DNA of 20,859 nt. Origin: Ruminococcus sp. (GTDB lineage Bacteria; Bacillota; Clostridia; Oscillospirales; Ruminococcaceae). Every line of letters starts with the position of its first letter. The stretch's first letter is position 1. This document shows, piece after piece, positions 14,746 to 20,859 of the stretch. The stretch spans positions 23,481 to 44,339 of the forward strand of contig DYCW01000035.1 in assembly GCA_019417865.1 (NCBI GenBank), in the 5' to 3' direction. Made by a program: the position numbers and the translations under genes. The notes beneath the pieces are model-generated. The model ran no database searches. It saw only the letters and a list, made by a program, of their open reading frames with translations, and was not told the origin of the DNA.

Positions 14746-15254
14746 TAGAACGGTTGGGTGCAGATTTTTTTCATCGGGATTGTTTGGAAGTCGCCCCAGA
14801 TTTGGTGGGAAAGCTGGTGGTGCGGCAGCTGCCAGACGGTACAATTTTACAGGAACGCATTGCAGAGACAGAGGCATACCGTGGTGAGGAAGACGAAGCG
14901 TGTCATGCCCATAGGGGTAGAACGCCGAGAACAGAGCTGCTCTATCGCGAGAGTGGTTTGATTTATGTGTATCTTTGCTATGGTGTGCATTGGCTGATAA
15001 ATGTCATCACTGGAGAACCGGAACAGCCACAGGGCGTTTTGTTCCGAGCCGGTACGGTACATGATGGCCCTGGAAAACTGACGAAATTTCTACAGATAGA
15101 CAAGCGATGGAACGGGGACAGTTTTTTAACCTGTTCTACCCTTTGGATCGCAGATGATGGATACCGTCCAGCGTTGCGGACAGCAGAACGGGTTGGCATT
15201 GCCTATGCCGGAGCAGTGTGGCAGAAGAAACCTTGGAGATGGATACAGGAGTAA
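14742..15254 (+). CDS. mpg: DNA-3-methyladenine glycosylase, AAG/MPG family
   Basis: This enzyme starts base-excision repair by removing alkylated and some deaminated purines. The 170-residue protein carries the AAG signature ETEAY (42-46), where E44 is the expected catalytic Glu and Y46 the base-intercalation-region Tyr. It continues with EDEACHAHRGRTPRT, GLIYVYLCYGVHWLINV (72-88) and DGPGKLTKFL. It is shorter than the usual 190-210 because only about five residues separate VLFRAG from DGPGKL, where other members carry a longer loop. The start ATG 14742 has AGGAG at 14732-14736. It overlaps the rqcH stop, so it is probably translationally coupled. A frame open further upstream lies wholly inside rqcH. 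Confidence 0.9.
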   Translation: MIERLGADFFHRDCLEVAPDLVGKLVVRQLPDGTILQERIAETEAYRGEEDEACHAHRGRTPRTELLYRESGLIYVYLCYGVHWLINVITGEPEQPQGVLFRAGTVHDGPGKLTKFLQIDKRWNGDSFLTCSTLWIADDGYRPALRTAERVGIAYAGAVWQKKPWRWIQE

Positions 15255-15304
15255 AAGCACTTGATTTCTAAAAAGTGCAAGGAAAATAAACAGGAGGAGT
15301 TGCA

Positions 15305-16342
15305 ATGCCGTTTTTCATTGTACGAAACGATATTACCAAAATGCAAACAGATGCGATTGTCAATGCTGCCAACCCTACACTGCTGGGCGGTGGTGGGGTG
15401 GATGGTGCGATTCATCGAGCAGCCGGTGCAAAACTGTTGCAGAAATGTAGAACGCTGGGCGGCTGTAAAACTGGAGAAGCCAAGTTGACGAAAGGCTATC
15501 GATTGCCTTGTAAATATGTCATTCACACAGTTGGTCCCATTTGGCAGGGTGGAAAGCAGGGGGAATCGGATTTACTGTATGCCTGTTATCAGAATGCCTT
15601 ACAGTTAGCGGTGCAGTATCACTGTGAAAGCATTGCCTTTCCGCTCATTTCTTCAGGTGCATATGGGTATCCGTTACAGCAGGCGATTGCGGTTGCCATT
15701 TCTGCTGTTCGGGCATTTCTGGAAACGCATGATATGTATATTTATCTGGTGGTATTTCAAAAGGATGCTGTTTCTATGGCATCTTCTCTGGTAGCAGATG
15801 TTACAAGCTATATTGATGACCATTATGTAGAAACACATTACGATGGCAATACTCGGCGGATTTTATCGGAAGAACAGGTGCAATGGCAAACGAAAGCACT
15901 TAACCCGTTGTCGCCAGCTGTACCGTACGCTTCTACTTTTCCGAAAAAAGAGAACTTGACTGATTTGGAAACCATGTTGATGCAAACGGATAAGAGCTTT
16001 GCCGCTTATTTGCTGGATTTGATGGATGAAAAGGGTATGACGGAGGTAGAAACCTATAAGCGAGCCAATATAGACCGTAGATTATTCTCTAAAATTAAAA
16101 AAAGTGCTTTCAAAAATAATGCTGCTTATCAGCCGAGAAAACAGACTGTGCTTGCTTTTGCGATTGCCCTTCGGCTGAATCTAGAAGAAACGCAAAGGTT
16201 GCTGGAGCGTGCCGGTTATACACTTTCCAATAGTTTGAAATTCGATTTGATTGTAAAATATTTTATTATACACAAACAGTATGATATTTTCATCATCAAT
16301 GAAACGCTGTTCCTGTTTGACCAGATGCCGATCGGGGCATAA
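15305..16342 (+). CDS. Macrodomain protein with C-terminal helical (HTH-like) module
   Basis: Residues 1 to about 165 form a MacroD/YmdB-like macrodomain, expected to bind ADP-ribose or hydrolyse O-acetyl-ADP-ribose or ADP-ribosyl groups. Visible motifs are IVNAANPTLLGGGGVDGAIH (18-37, with the catalytic-loop Asn and Asp) and PLISSGAYGYP (113-123, phosphate loop). A linker of about 60 residues follows. A helical module of roughly 105 residues comes next, starting at FAAYLLDLMDEKGM, with RRLFSKIKK, a YQPRKQTVLAFAIALRL helix and LLERAGYTLSNS. Its spacing suggests a Xre-like helix-turn-helix, but this is read by eye. ATG 15305 has AGGAGG at 15292-15297. A VWA gene follows after a hairpin, which hints at a shared stress or ADP-ribose signalling task (inference). 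Confidence 0.85.
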   Translation: MPFFIVRNDITKMQTDAIVNAANPTLLGGGGVDGAIHRAAGAKLLQKCRTLGGCKTGEAKLTKGYRLPCKYVIHTVGPIWQGGKQGESDLLYACYQNALQLAVQYHCESIAFPLISSGAYGYPLQQAIAVAISAVRAFLETHDMYIYLVVFQKDAVSMASSLVADVTSYIDDHYVETHYDGNTRRILSEEQVQWQTKALNPLSPAVPYASTFPKKENLTDLETMLMQTDKSFAAYLLDLMDEKGMTEVETYKRANIDRRLFSKIKKSAFKNNAAYQPRKQTVLAFAIALRLNLEETQRLLERAGYTLSNSLKFDLIVKYFIIHKQYDIFIINETLFLFDQMPIGA

Positions 16343-16345
16343 AAT

Positions 16346-16370
16346 GTCGCCTAGCAGGCGACCACTTTTT
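16346..16370 (+). terminator. Possible weak terminator or attenuator between the macrodomain and VWA genes
   Basis: A perfect 6-bp GC-rich stem, GTCGCC (16346-16351) with GGCGAC (16357-16362), closes a TAGCA loop. Three bases later comes a run of five T (16366-16370). The stem is short and the T-run is offset, so partial termination is more likely than full. It sits 3 bases after the macrodomain stop. Confidence 0.5.
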
Positions 16371-16445
16371 CTGGAAAATCTGGTATCCTATTCTTGTAAA
16401 CAAAAACCAGTCGGAAACGGACAAAGACAGGATGGAGGAGTTTCT

Positions 16446-17108
16446 ATGAGAAAGAATTTGACAGAGCTGGTATTTATTTTGGATTGCAGCGGTTCGATGG
16501 CACCATTACAGATGGACACCATCGGCGGATTTCAGTCGCTTTTGCAGGAACAAAAGCAAAAAGAAGGAGAGGCAATTGTTTCTACGGTTTTGTTTAGCGA
16601 TAAAAGCCATGTACTGCATGACCGAAAGAAGATTGCAGAGGTTGCACCGCTGACTGCCGCAGACTATGTTCCCCATGGTTGTACGGCTTTGTTAGATGCT
16701 GTCGGTGGTGCTGTCAAGCATATTTCTAATATTCATAAGTATGCACGGGAGGAAGACCGTCCAGAGAAGACGTTGTTTGTGATTATCACAGACGGCATGG
16801 AAAATGCCAGCCGCTTTTATCGTGCAAACGAGGTGAAGCGGATGATTCAGAAGAAAAAGCAGAAAGAACACTGGAAGTTCCTGTTTATCGGAGCCAATAT
16901 CGATGCAGTGGAAACGGCTTCAGAACTTGGCATTGAAAAAGAATATGCAGCTGACTACTGTGCGGACGAAATGGGAACGGATTTGCTGTATCATTCGGTT
17001 AATCAGGCAGTTATCTATGCACGTTCTGCACCAGCGTGTGCCCCTATGCCGACAAGCTGGAAAGATAAAATTCAGAAAGATTTTCGGAAACGAGGCAGAA
17101 AGAAGTAA
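16446..17108 (+). CDS. VWA-domain protein, TerY-like
   Basis: This 220-residue protein is a single von Willebrand factor A domain. The metal-ion-dependent adhesion site (MIDAS) is complete: DCSGS (13-17), the conserved Thr T80 in HGCTALLDAVG, and D116 in IITDGMENAS. No signal peptide or membrane segment is seen, so it should act in the cytoplasm, as TerY-type VWA proteins do. The last residues are basic (FRKRGRKK) and could bind nucleic acid or acidic surfaces (inference). ATG 16446 has GGAGGAG ending at 16440; the frame open further upstream overlaps the macrodomain gene and is not used. VWA proteins of this type often act as scaffolds with kinases, phosphatases or AAA proteins, but none lies next to it here. 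The partner may be the macrodomain protein. Confidence 0.85.
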   Translation: MRKNLTELVFILDCSGSMAPLQMDTIGGFQSLLQEQKQKEGEAIVSTVLFSDKSHVLHDRKKIAEVAPLTAADYVPHGCTALLDAVGGAVKHISNIHKYAREEDRPEKTLFVIITDGMENASRFYRANEVKRMIQKKKQKEHWKFLFIGANIDAVETASELGIEKEYAADYCADEMGTDLLYHSVNQAVIYARSAPACAPMPTSWKDKIQKDFRKRGRKK

Positions 17109-17146
17109 TCCGAACAGCAGTGGTTTTGTCGTTTTTGTATGGTAAG

Positions 17147-17175
17147 TTGACTTTTTTGTGTATTTATGCTATAAT
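17147..17175 (+). promoter_or_regulatory. metY promoter with extended -10
   Basis: TTGACT (17147-17152) and a perfect TATAAT (17170-17175) are 17 bases apart. TGC just before the -10 (17167-17169) makes an extended -10 element. Transcription should begin near 17182, leaving a leader of only about 30 bases. That is too short for an S-box (SAM) riboswitch or T-box, so metY is not controlled by those here. Confidence 0.85.
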
Positions 17176-17213
17176 CAAAAAAATACATTTTGTCAAAGGA
17201 GCAAATATACATC

Positions 17214-18500
17214 ATGAAACCATTAAAAGAAAACGCGGCAATGGAAACGAAATGTCTGCATGCAGGCTATACGCCGGAAAATGGCGGACCGGGTGTGATG
17301 CCAATTGTACAGAGTACCACCTATCGCTTTGATTCCTCCGAACATATTGCAGCTTTGTTTGATATGCCAACAGAACCGATGTACTCTCGTTTTGCCAATC
17401 CGACTTGTGATGCAGTGGAAAAGAAGATTGCTGCATTGGAGGGTGGTGTTGGTGCAATGTTGACTTCCAGTGGACAGGCTGCCTCTCTCCTTTCAATTCT
17501 CAACCTCTGTAAAGCTGGGGATCATCTTGTTTCTGTTTCTGCCATTTATGGCGGAACGCTGAATCTGCTTGCATTCAGTCTCAAGAAGCTTGGGATTTCC
17601 TGTACATTTGTACAGCCAGATGCAACAGATGCAGAAATTCAGGCTGCCATTCAGCCAAATACCCGTTTGGTTTTCGGGGAAACCATTGCAAATCCCACCC
17701 TGAAAATTTTTGATATAGAACGGTTTGCAGCAGTTGCACATCGGAATCAGATTCCGCTGATTGTAGATAATACGTTTGCAACGCCGCTGCTTTGTAAACC
17801 ATTTGACTTTGGAGCCGACATTGTTGTGCATTCTACTACGAAGTATATGGATGGTCATGCCTTGCAGTGCGGTGGTGTCATCGTAGACAGTGGCAAATTT
17901 GATTGGGCTGCCAGCGGAAAATTTCCAGACTTTACAGAGCCGGATGAAAGTTATCACGGCGTTGTTTATACAGAAGCGTTTGGCAATATGGCATATATCA
18001 TCAAGGCAAGAATGCAATTGATGCGGGACTTCGGTTGCTATCCAGCAGCACACTCTGCATTTTTGCTAAACCTTGGTTTGGAAACTTTGCCGATACGGAT
18101 GCGGCAGTATTGTGAAAATGCAATGGCAGTTGCAACCGCATTGCAGAATTCAGAGTATGTGGAGTCGGTAAAATATCCGGGGCTGAAAAGTGATGAAGAT
18201 TACGAATTGGCACAAAAGTACTTACCGGACGGCGTCAGCGGTGTGATTTCCTTTGTTATAAAGGGCGGCAGACCGGCAGCAGAAAAGTTTATGGATTCGC
18301 TGGAACTTGCCTGCAAGGAAGTACATGTGGCAGATATCCGTACCTGTGTTTTGACACCAGCTTCGACGACTCACCGGCAGCTGACAGATGAACAACTGAA
18401 AGCAGCAGGGGTAGATGGTGGTCTGGTACGCTTATCCGTGGGTCTGGAAAATGTCAATGATATTTTGCTGGATATTCAGCAAGCGTTTGCCAAACTATAA
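17214..18500 (+). CDS. metY: O-acetylhomoserine aminocarboxypropyltransferase (sulfhydrylase)
   Basis: MetY is a PLP enzyme that makes homocysteine from O-acetylhomoserine and sulfide, the direct sulfhydrylation route to methionine. The 428-residue protein has the length and style of MetY: ETKCLHAGY near the N-terminus, YSRFANPTCDAVEKKIAALE, the SSGQAA substrate loop, DNTFATPLLCKPFDFGAD, and the PLP lysine K210 in HSTTKYMDGH. The segment FPDFTEPDESYHG is a MetY hallmark that cystathionine synthases and lyases lack. ATG 17214 is the first ATG. AAAGGAG (17195-17201) is 12 bases away, a longish spacing; ATG 17241 is an alternative without a good site. It is transcribed as a single gene between its own promoter and a strong terminator. 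Confidence 0.92.
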   Translation: MKPLKENAAMETKCLHAGYTPENGGPGVMPIVQSTTYRFDSSEHIAALFDMPTEPMYSRFANPTCDAVEKKIAALEGGVGAMLTSSGQAASLLSILNLCKAGDHLVSVSAIYGGTLNLLAFSLKKLGISCTFVQPDATDAEIQAAIQPNTRLVFGETIANPTLKIFDIERFAAVAHRNQIPLIVDNTFATPLLCKPFDFGADIVVHSTTKYMDGHALQCGGVIVDSGKFDWAASGKFPDFTEPDESYHGVVYTEAFGNMAYIIKARMQLMRDFGCYPAAHSAFLLNLGLETLPIRMRQYCENAMAVATALQNSEYVESVKYPGLKSDEDYELAQKYLPDGVSGVISFVIKGGRPAAEKFMDSLELACKEVHVADIRTCVLTPASTTHRQLTDEQLKAAGVDGGLVRLSVGLENVNDILLDIQQAFAKL

Positions 18501-18518
18501 GCATAAGAATATAATTGA

Positions 18519-18556
18519 CCCCATATGCATCAACAAACAGGCATATGGGGCTTTTT
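18519..18556 (+). terminator. Intrinsic terminator after metY
   Basis: A perfect 10-bp stem, CCCCATATGC (18519-18528) with GCATATGGGG (18541-18550), encloses a 12-base loop and is followed by C and five T (18552-18556). More T-rich sequence follows. It closes the metY transcript. Confidence 0.92.
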
Positions 18557-18584
18557 CTATTTTTTTAGAAAGGATACACATATT

Positions 18585-19217
18585 TTGACAGGAAAAACAC
18601 ATTTTACATTTGGAACGGCAGTTACCATTCTGATGACACATCCAACTGACTGGAAATCTTTTTTACTTTGCCTTGGTGCGGGTGCTGTGGGAGCGTGCGT
18701 GAGTGATGTCGATGTCAGCACATCCGGCAGTCACAAAGGGTTTCAACGACTTTTGCTGCTGCTTGCAGCGGCAGTTTTGGTTATTGCAGGACTGGATTTC
18801 TTTTTTCAGGCTGGCATTTGGGCAATGATACAGCAGAGAAATGGCTTGCTCCGCAGTCTGGCAGGATTTGCAATTTTTTTGGCTCTTTGTCTTTACGGGG
18901 AACACCAGCCGCACCGCAGCTTTACGCACTCTCTTGCAGGGGTTGCTATGCTTGGTACAGCCGTTTTTATCATGCTGCCGCAGGCGGTCTGGTATTTTGT
19001 TTGTGGAATGACAACACATATTTTGCTGGATTTGTTCAATCGAAAAAAGGTGCAGTTATTGTTTCCGTTTGACGCAGGAAAGGTTTGTTTTCGGCTTTGT
19101 TCTGCGGATGGTGCAGTCAATCAAGTGTTGTTCTGGACAGGTTTCTTTTTACTGATTGGGGAAAGTATCTGGGCAGTGGCTGCCTTTCTCCATAGCAGCG
19201 GCTGGCTGCCATTTTAA
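18585..19217 (+). CDS. YdjM-type (DUF457) membrane metal-dependent hydrolase
   Basis: This 210-residue integral membrane protein has about four to five hydrophobic segments and the family's His/Asp pattern: KTHFTFG at the N-terminus (H6), SDVDVSTSGSHKG (40-52), PHRSFTHSL (109-117) and TTHILLDLFNRKKVQLLFPF (143-162). The family (LexA-regulated YdjM, DUF457) is annotated as metal-dependent hydrolase. Its substrate is unknown, and a role in phospholipid or membrane stress is only suggested elsewhere. The best start is TTG 18585, giving MTGKTHFTFG as in relatives, with AAAGGA at 18569-18574. The in-frame ATG at 18525 lies inside the metY terminator stem and would add an unlike N-terminus. I see no clear own promoter, so low transcription through the terminator or a weak promoter is possible. 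Confidence 0.83.
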   Translation: MTGKTHFTFGTAVTILMTHPTDWKSFLLCLGAGAVGACVSDVDVSTSGSHKGFQRLLLLLAAAVLVIAGLDFFFQAGIWAMIQQRNGLLRSLAGFAIFLALCLYGEHQPHRSFTHSLAGVAMLGTAVFIMLPQAVWYFVCGMTTHILLDLFNRKKVQLLFPFDAGKVCFRLCSADGAVNQVLFWTGFFLLIGESIWAVAAFLHSSGWLPF

Positions 19218-19245
19218 TACATATATTTTATAAAAGGAGTATATT

Positions 19246-20850
19246 ATGAATTGGATATCGCAATTAACTTGTTATGTGCCGCAAACATCGCAGGAGGAAG
19301 CGGATCAAACAGAAATGCTGCAGGCTGCGATACAGTATGGCAGTGCAACGCTGGAACGTACTTCTCCAAGCGGCGGACATTTTTGCTGTTCCGGTATGAT
19401 TTTAGATGAGACGATGACAAAGGTTCTGCTGGTCTACCATAATATTTATCAGTCTTTTTCGTGGACAGGCGGTCACGCAGACGGGGAAAGCGATTTCTTA
19501 GCCGTTGCCATACGGGAGGCACAGGAGGAAACGGGTTTGCAGCAGGTGCAGCCGCTTTGTAGTGCGATTTTGTCGCTGGATGTACTGCCAGTTAAGGCAC
19601 ATGAGAAACATGGTGTACCGGTTGCTGCCCATGTTCATTACTGTGTGTCATTTGGTTTGCTAGCTGACCCAAAACAGCCGCTGCATATCAAGCCGGATGA
19701 GAACAGTGCGGTATGCTGGAAACCAGTTTCTGAACTGGCAACGCTCTGTAAGGAGCCACAGATGCTGCCGGTTTATGAAAAACTGATTGCCCGTATGCGG
19801 CAGGTGCGGCAGGTACAGCAACAGATCTTACCGCAGGTGGTGACGCCGCTTCTGGAGTGGTATCAAACACACGCCAGAGATTTGCCGTGGCGGAAGGATC
19901 AGGAACCCTATCATGTTTGGATTTCTGAAATCATGCTGCAACAAACGAGAGTGGAGGCGGTCAAAGGATATTATCAGCGGTTTTTGACTGCATTTCCAAC
20001 AATACAGGCATTGGCAGCAGCGGATCCGGAACAGGTACGGAAATGTTGGGAGGGCTTGGGTTATTATACCAGAGCCAGAAATTTGCAGCGGGCAGCACAG
20101 GAGATTGTACAGCAGTACAACGGGGTTTTTCCGGAACGCTATGAAGATGTTTTGTCGCTGTCTGGTATCGGTGCCTATACAGCTGGTGCAATTTGTTCGA
20201 TTTGTTATGAGCAGCCTACACCAGCAGTAGATGGTAATGTTTTGCGAGTTGTGATGCGGTTGCAGGATGCGTTTTATGAGATTGACCGAAATGATGTAAA
20301 AAAGGCAGTAACAGAGGCATTGCGGGGCTGTTATGCAGCTGGAAACTGCGGAAAACTAACACAAGCACTGATGGAATTGGGGGCACTGATTTGCATTCCA
20401 AACGGTGCACCTCATTGTGATTGTTGTCCGCTTTCCGCACTTTGCAGAAGTTATGCACAGCAATCACAGGCAATGCTGCCGGTGCGGAAGAAGAAAAAGG
20501 CAAGGCGACAGGAACAGCGTACTGTTTGGATTCTGCGGTGCGGCAATGCCTATGCAGTTTGCCAACGACCGGAAGAGGGCTTGCTGGCAGGATTATGGGA
20601 ATTTCCCAATCAACTCGGAAACTTGACAGAAGCAGAAGCCATTCAGCAGGCATCAGCATGGGGCTGCAAGCCGGTTGCCATTGAAAAAACCGTGCGAAAA
20701 ACGCATATTTTTACGCATATCGAATGGCAGATGTTTGGTGTATATTTGGAGTGCGAAGCCATGCCGGAGCGATTTGTCTGGAAAACAGTACAGGAACTGG
20801 AAACAGAAATTACCCTGCCGACTGCGTTTCGGATGTTTTGGAATGCATAG
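19246..20850 (+). CDS. mutY: NUDIX hydrolase fused to MutY adenine DNA glycosylase
   Basis: This 534-residue fusion joins two 8-oxoguanine-type repair activities. Residues 1 to about 185 form a NUDIX domain, with G76 opening the box and REAQEETGL (90-98) closing it. The first Glu of the consensus box is Ser82, but E81 sits beside it and E94-E95 are intact. Residues about 195-534 are a full MutY: EIMLQQT with catalytic E228, the helix-hairpin-helix LSGIGAYTAGA (305-315), D329 in AVDGN, and the 4Fe-4S cysteines C383, C391, C394 and C400. The C-terminal NUDIX-like recognition domain carries GLWEFPN and THIFTHIEW. MutY removes A opposite 8-oxoG. The front domain could sanitise nucleotides or act on another substrate. 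ATG 19246 has AAGGAG 6 bases upstream. It ends near the right edge of the window. Confidence 0.93.
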   Translation: MNWISQLTCYVPQTSQEEADQTEMLQAAIQYGSATLERTSPSGGHFCCSGMILDETMTKVLLVYHNIYQSFSWTGGHADGESDFLAVAIREAQEETGLQQVQPLCSAILSLDVLPVKAHEKHGVPVAAHVHYCVSFGLLADPKQPLHIKPDENSAVCWKPVSELATLCKEPQMLPVYEKLIARMRQVRQVQQQILPQVVTPLLEWYQTHARDLPWRKDQEPYHVWISEIMLQQTRVEAVKGYYQRFLTAFPTIQALAAADPEQVRKCWEGLGYYTRARNLQRAAQEIVQQYNGVFPERYEDVLSLSGIGAYTAGAICSICYEQPTPAVDGNVLRVVMRLQDAFYEIDRNDVKKAVTEALRGCYAAGNCGKLTQALMELGALICIPNGAPHCDCCPLSALCRSYAQQSQAMLPVRKKKKARRQEQRTVWILRCGNAYAVCQRPEEGLLAGLWEFPNQLGNLTEAEAIQQASAWGCKPVAIEKTVRKTHIFTHIEWQMFGVYLECEAMPERFVWKTVQELETEITLPTAFRMFWNA

Positions 20851-20859
20851 TTTAAAATG

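Noticed and set aside
15257..15278. Terminator between the glycosylase and macrodomain genes
   Set aside because: GCACTT/AAGTGC is only a 6-bp stem and is followed by an A-rich, not a T-rich, run.
17176..17213. S-box or T-box leader in front of metY
   Set aside because: The promoter at 17147-17175 leaves only about 30 bases of leader, too short for either element.
1..20859. Mobile element, prophage, CRISPR or defence island
   Set aside because: No transposase, integrase, terminal repeats, spaced direct repeats or phage-like genes were seen. Gene order and codon style are even throughout.

Overview
The window is a dense stretch of bacterial chromosome. All 20 genes, including one partial gene at the left edge, lie on the + strand, with short gaps and strong AGGAGG-type ribosome-binding sites. 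The protein set suggests a Gram-positive member of the Clostridia, probably Ruminococcus/Oscillospiraceae-like: a SpoVE-type FtsW, MurA where Bacillus has MurB, RqcH/NFACT, a DUF1858 protein and a small 'trcl'-type zinc-ribbon protein. The genus is inferred from gene content and protein style and was not tested by search.

Region 1 (1-8853) is the distal part of a division and cell wall (dcw) cluster: murE (3' end), murF, mraY, ftsW, murG, murA, ftsQ/divIB, then ftsZ. The Mur enzymes, MraY and MurG carry the precursor from UDP-GlcNAc to lipid II. FtsW polymerises it, and FtsQ and FtsZ organise the septum. murD, murB and ftsA are not found here. ftsZ has its own promoter in the 209-base gap before it and a good intrinsic terminator after it.

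Region 2 (8854-9876) holds two small Cys-containing proteins. A consensus-perfect promoter (TTGACA-17-TATAAT) drives a leader of about 215 bases with several inverted repeats, then a 94-residue zinc-ribbon protein. A large imperfect hairpin, a DUF1858 protein and an intrinsic terminator follow.

Region 3 (9877-17108) is a long run of RNA, translation-quality and repair genes: trmK, a Nif3/DUF34 protein, rlmA, an orphan class I methyltransferase, rqcH and a 3-methyladenine DNA glycosylase. It ends with a macrodomain protein carrying a C-terminal helical module and a von Willebrand A (VWA) protein. Two stop/start overlaps (nif3-rlmA and rqcH-glycosylase) support co-transcription.

Region 4 (17109-20859) contains metY with its own extended -10 promoter and a perfect 10-bp stem terminator. 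After it come a YdjM-type membrane protein, probably started at TTG, and a 534-residue fusion of a NUDIX hydrolase to MutY.

Most of the window is housekeeping, and I see no clear new defence or mobile system. The points most worth follow-up are the NUDIX-MutY fusion, the macrodomain/VWA pair, the structured leader of the zinc-ribbon gene, and the unusual FtsZ C-terminal peptide. I saw no tRNA, rRNA, CRISPR array, insertion sequence or attachment site.
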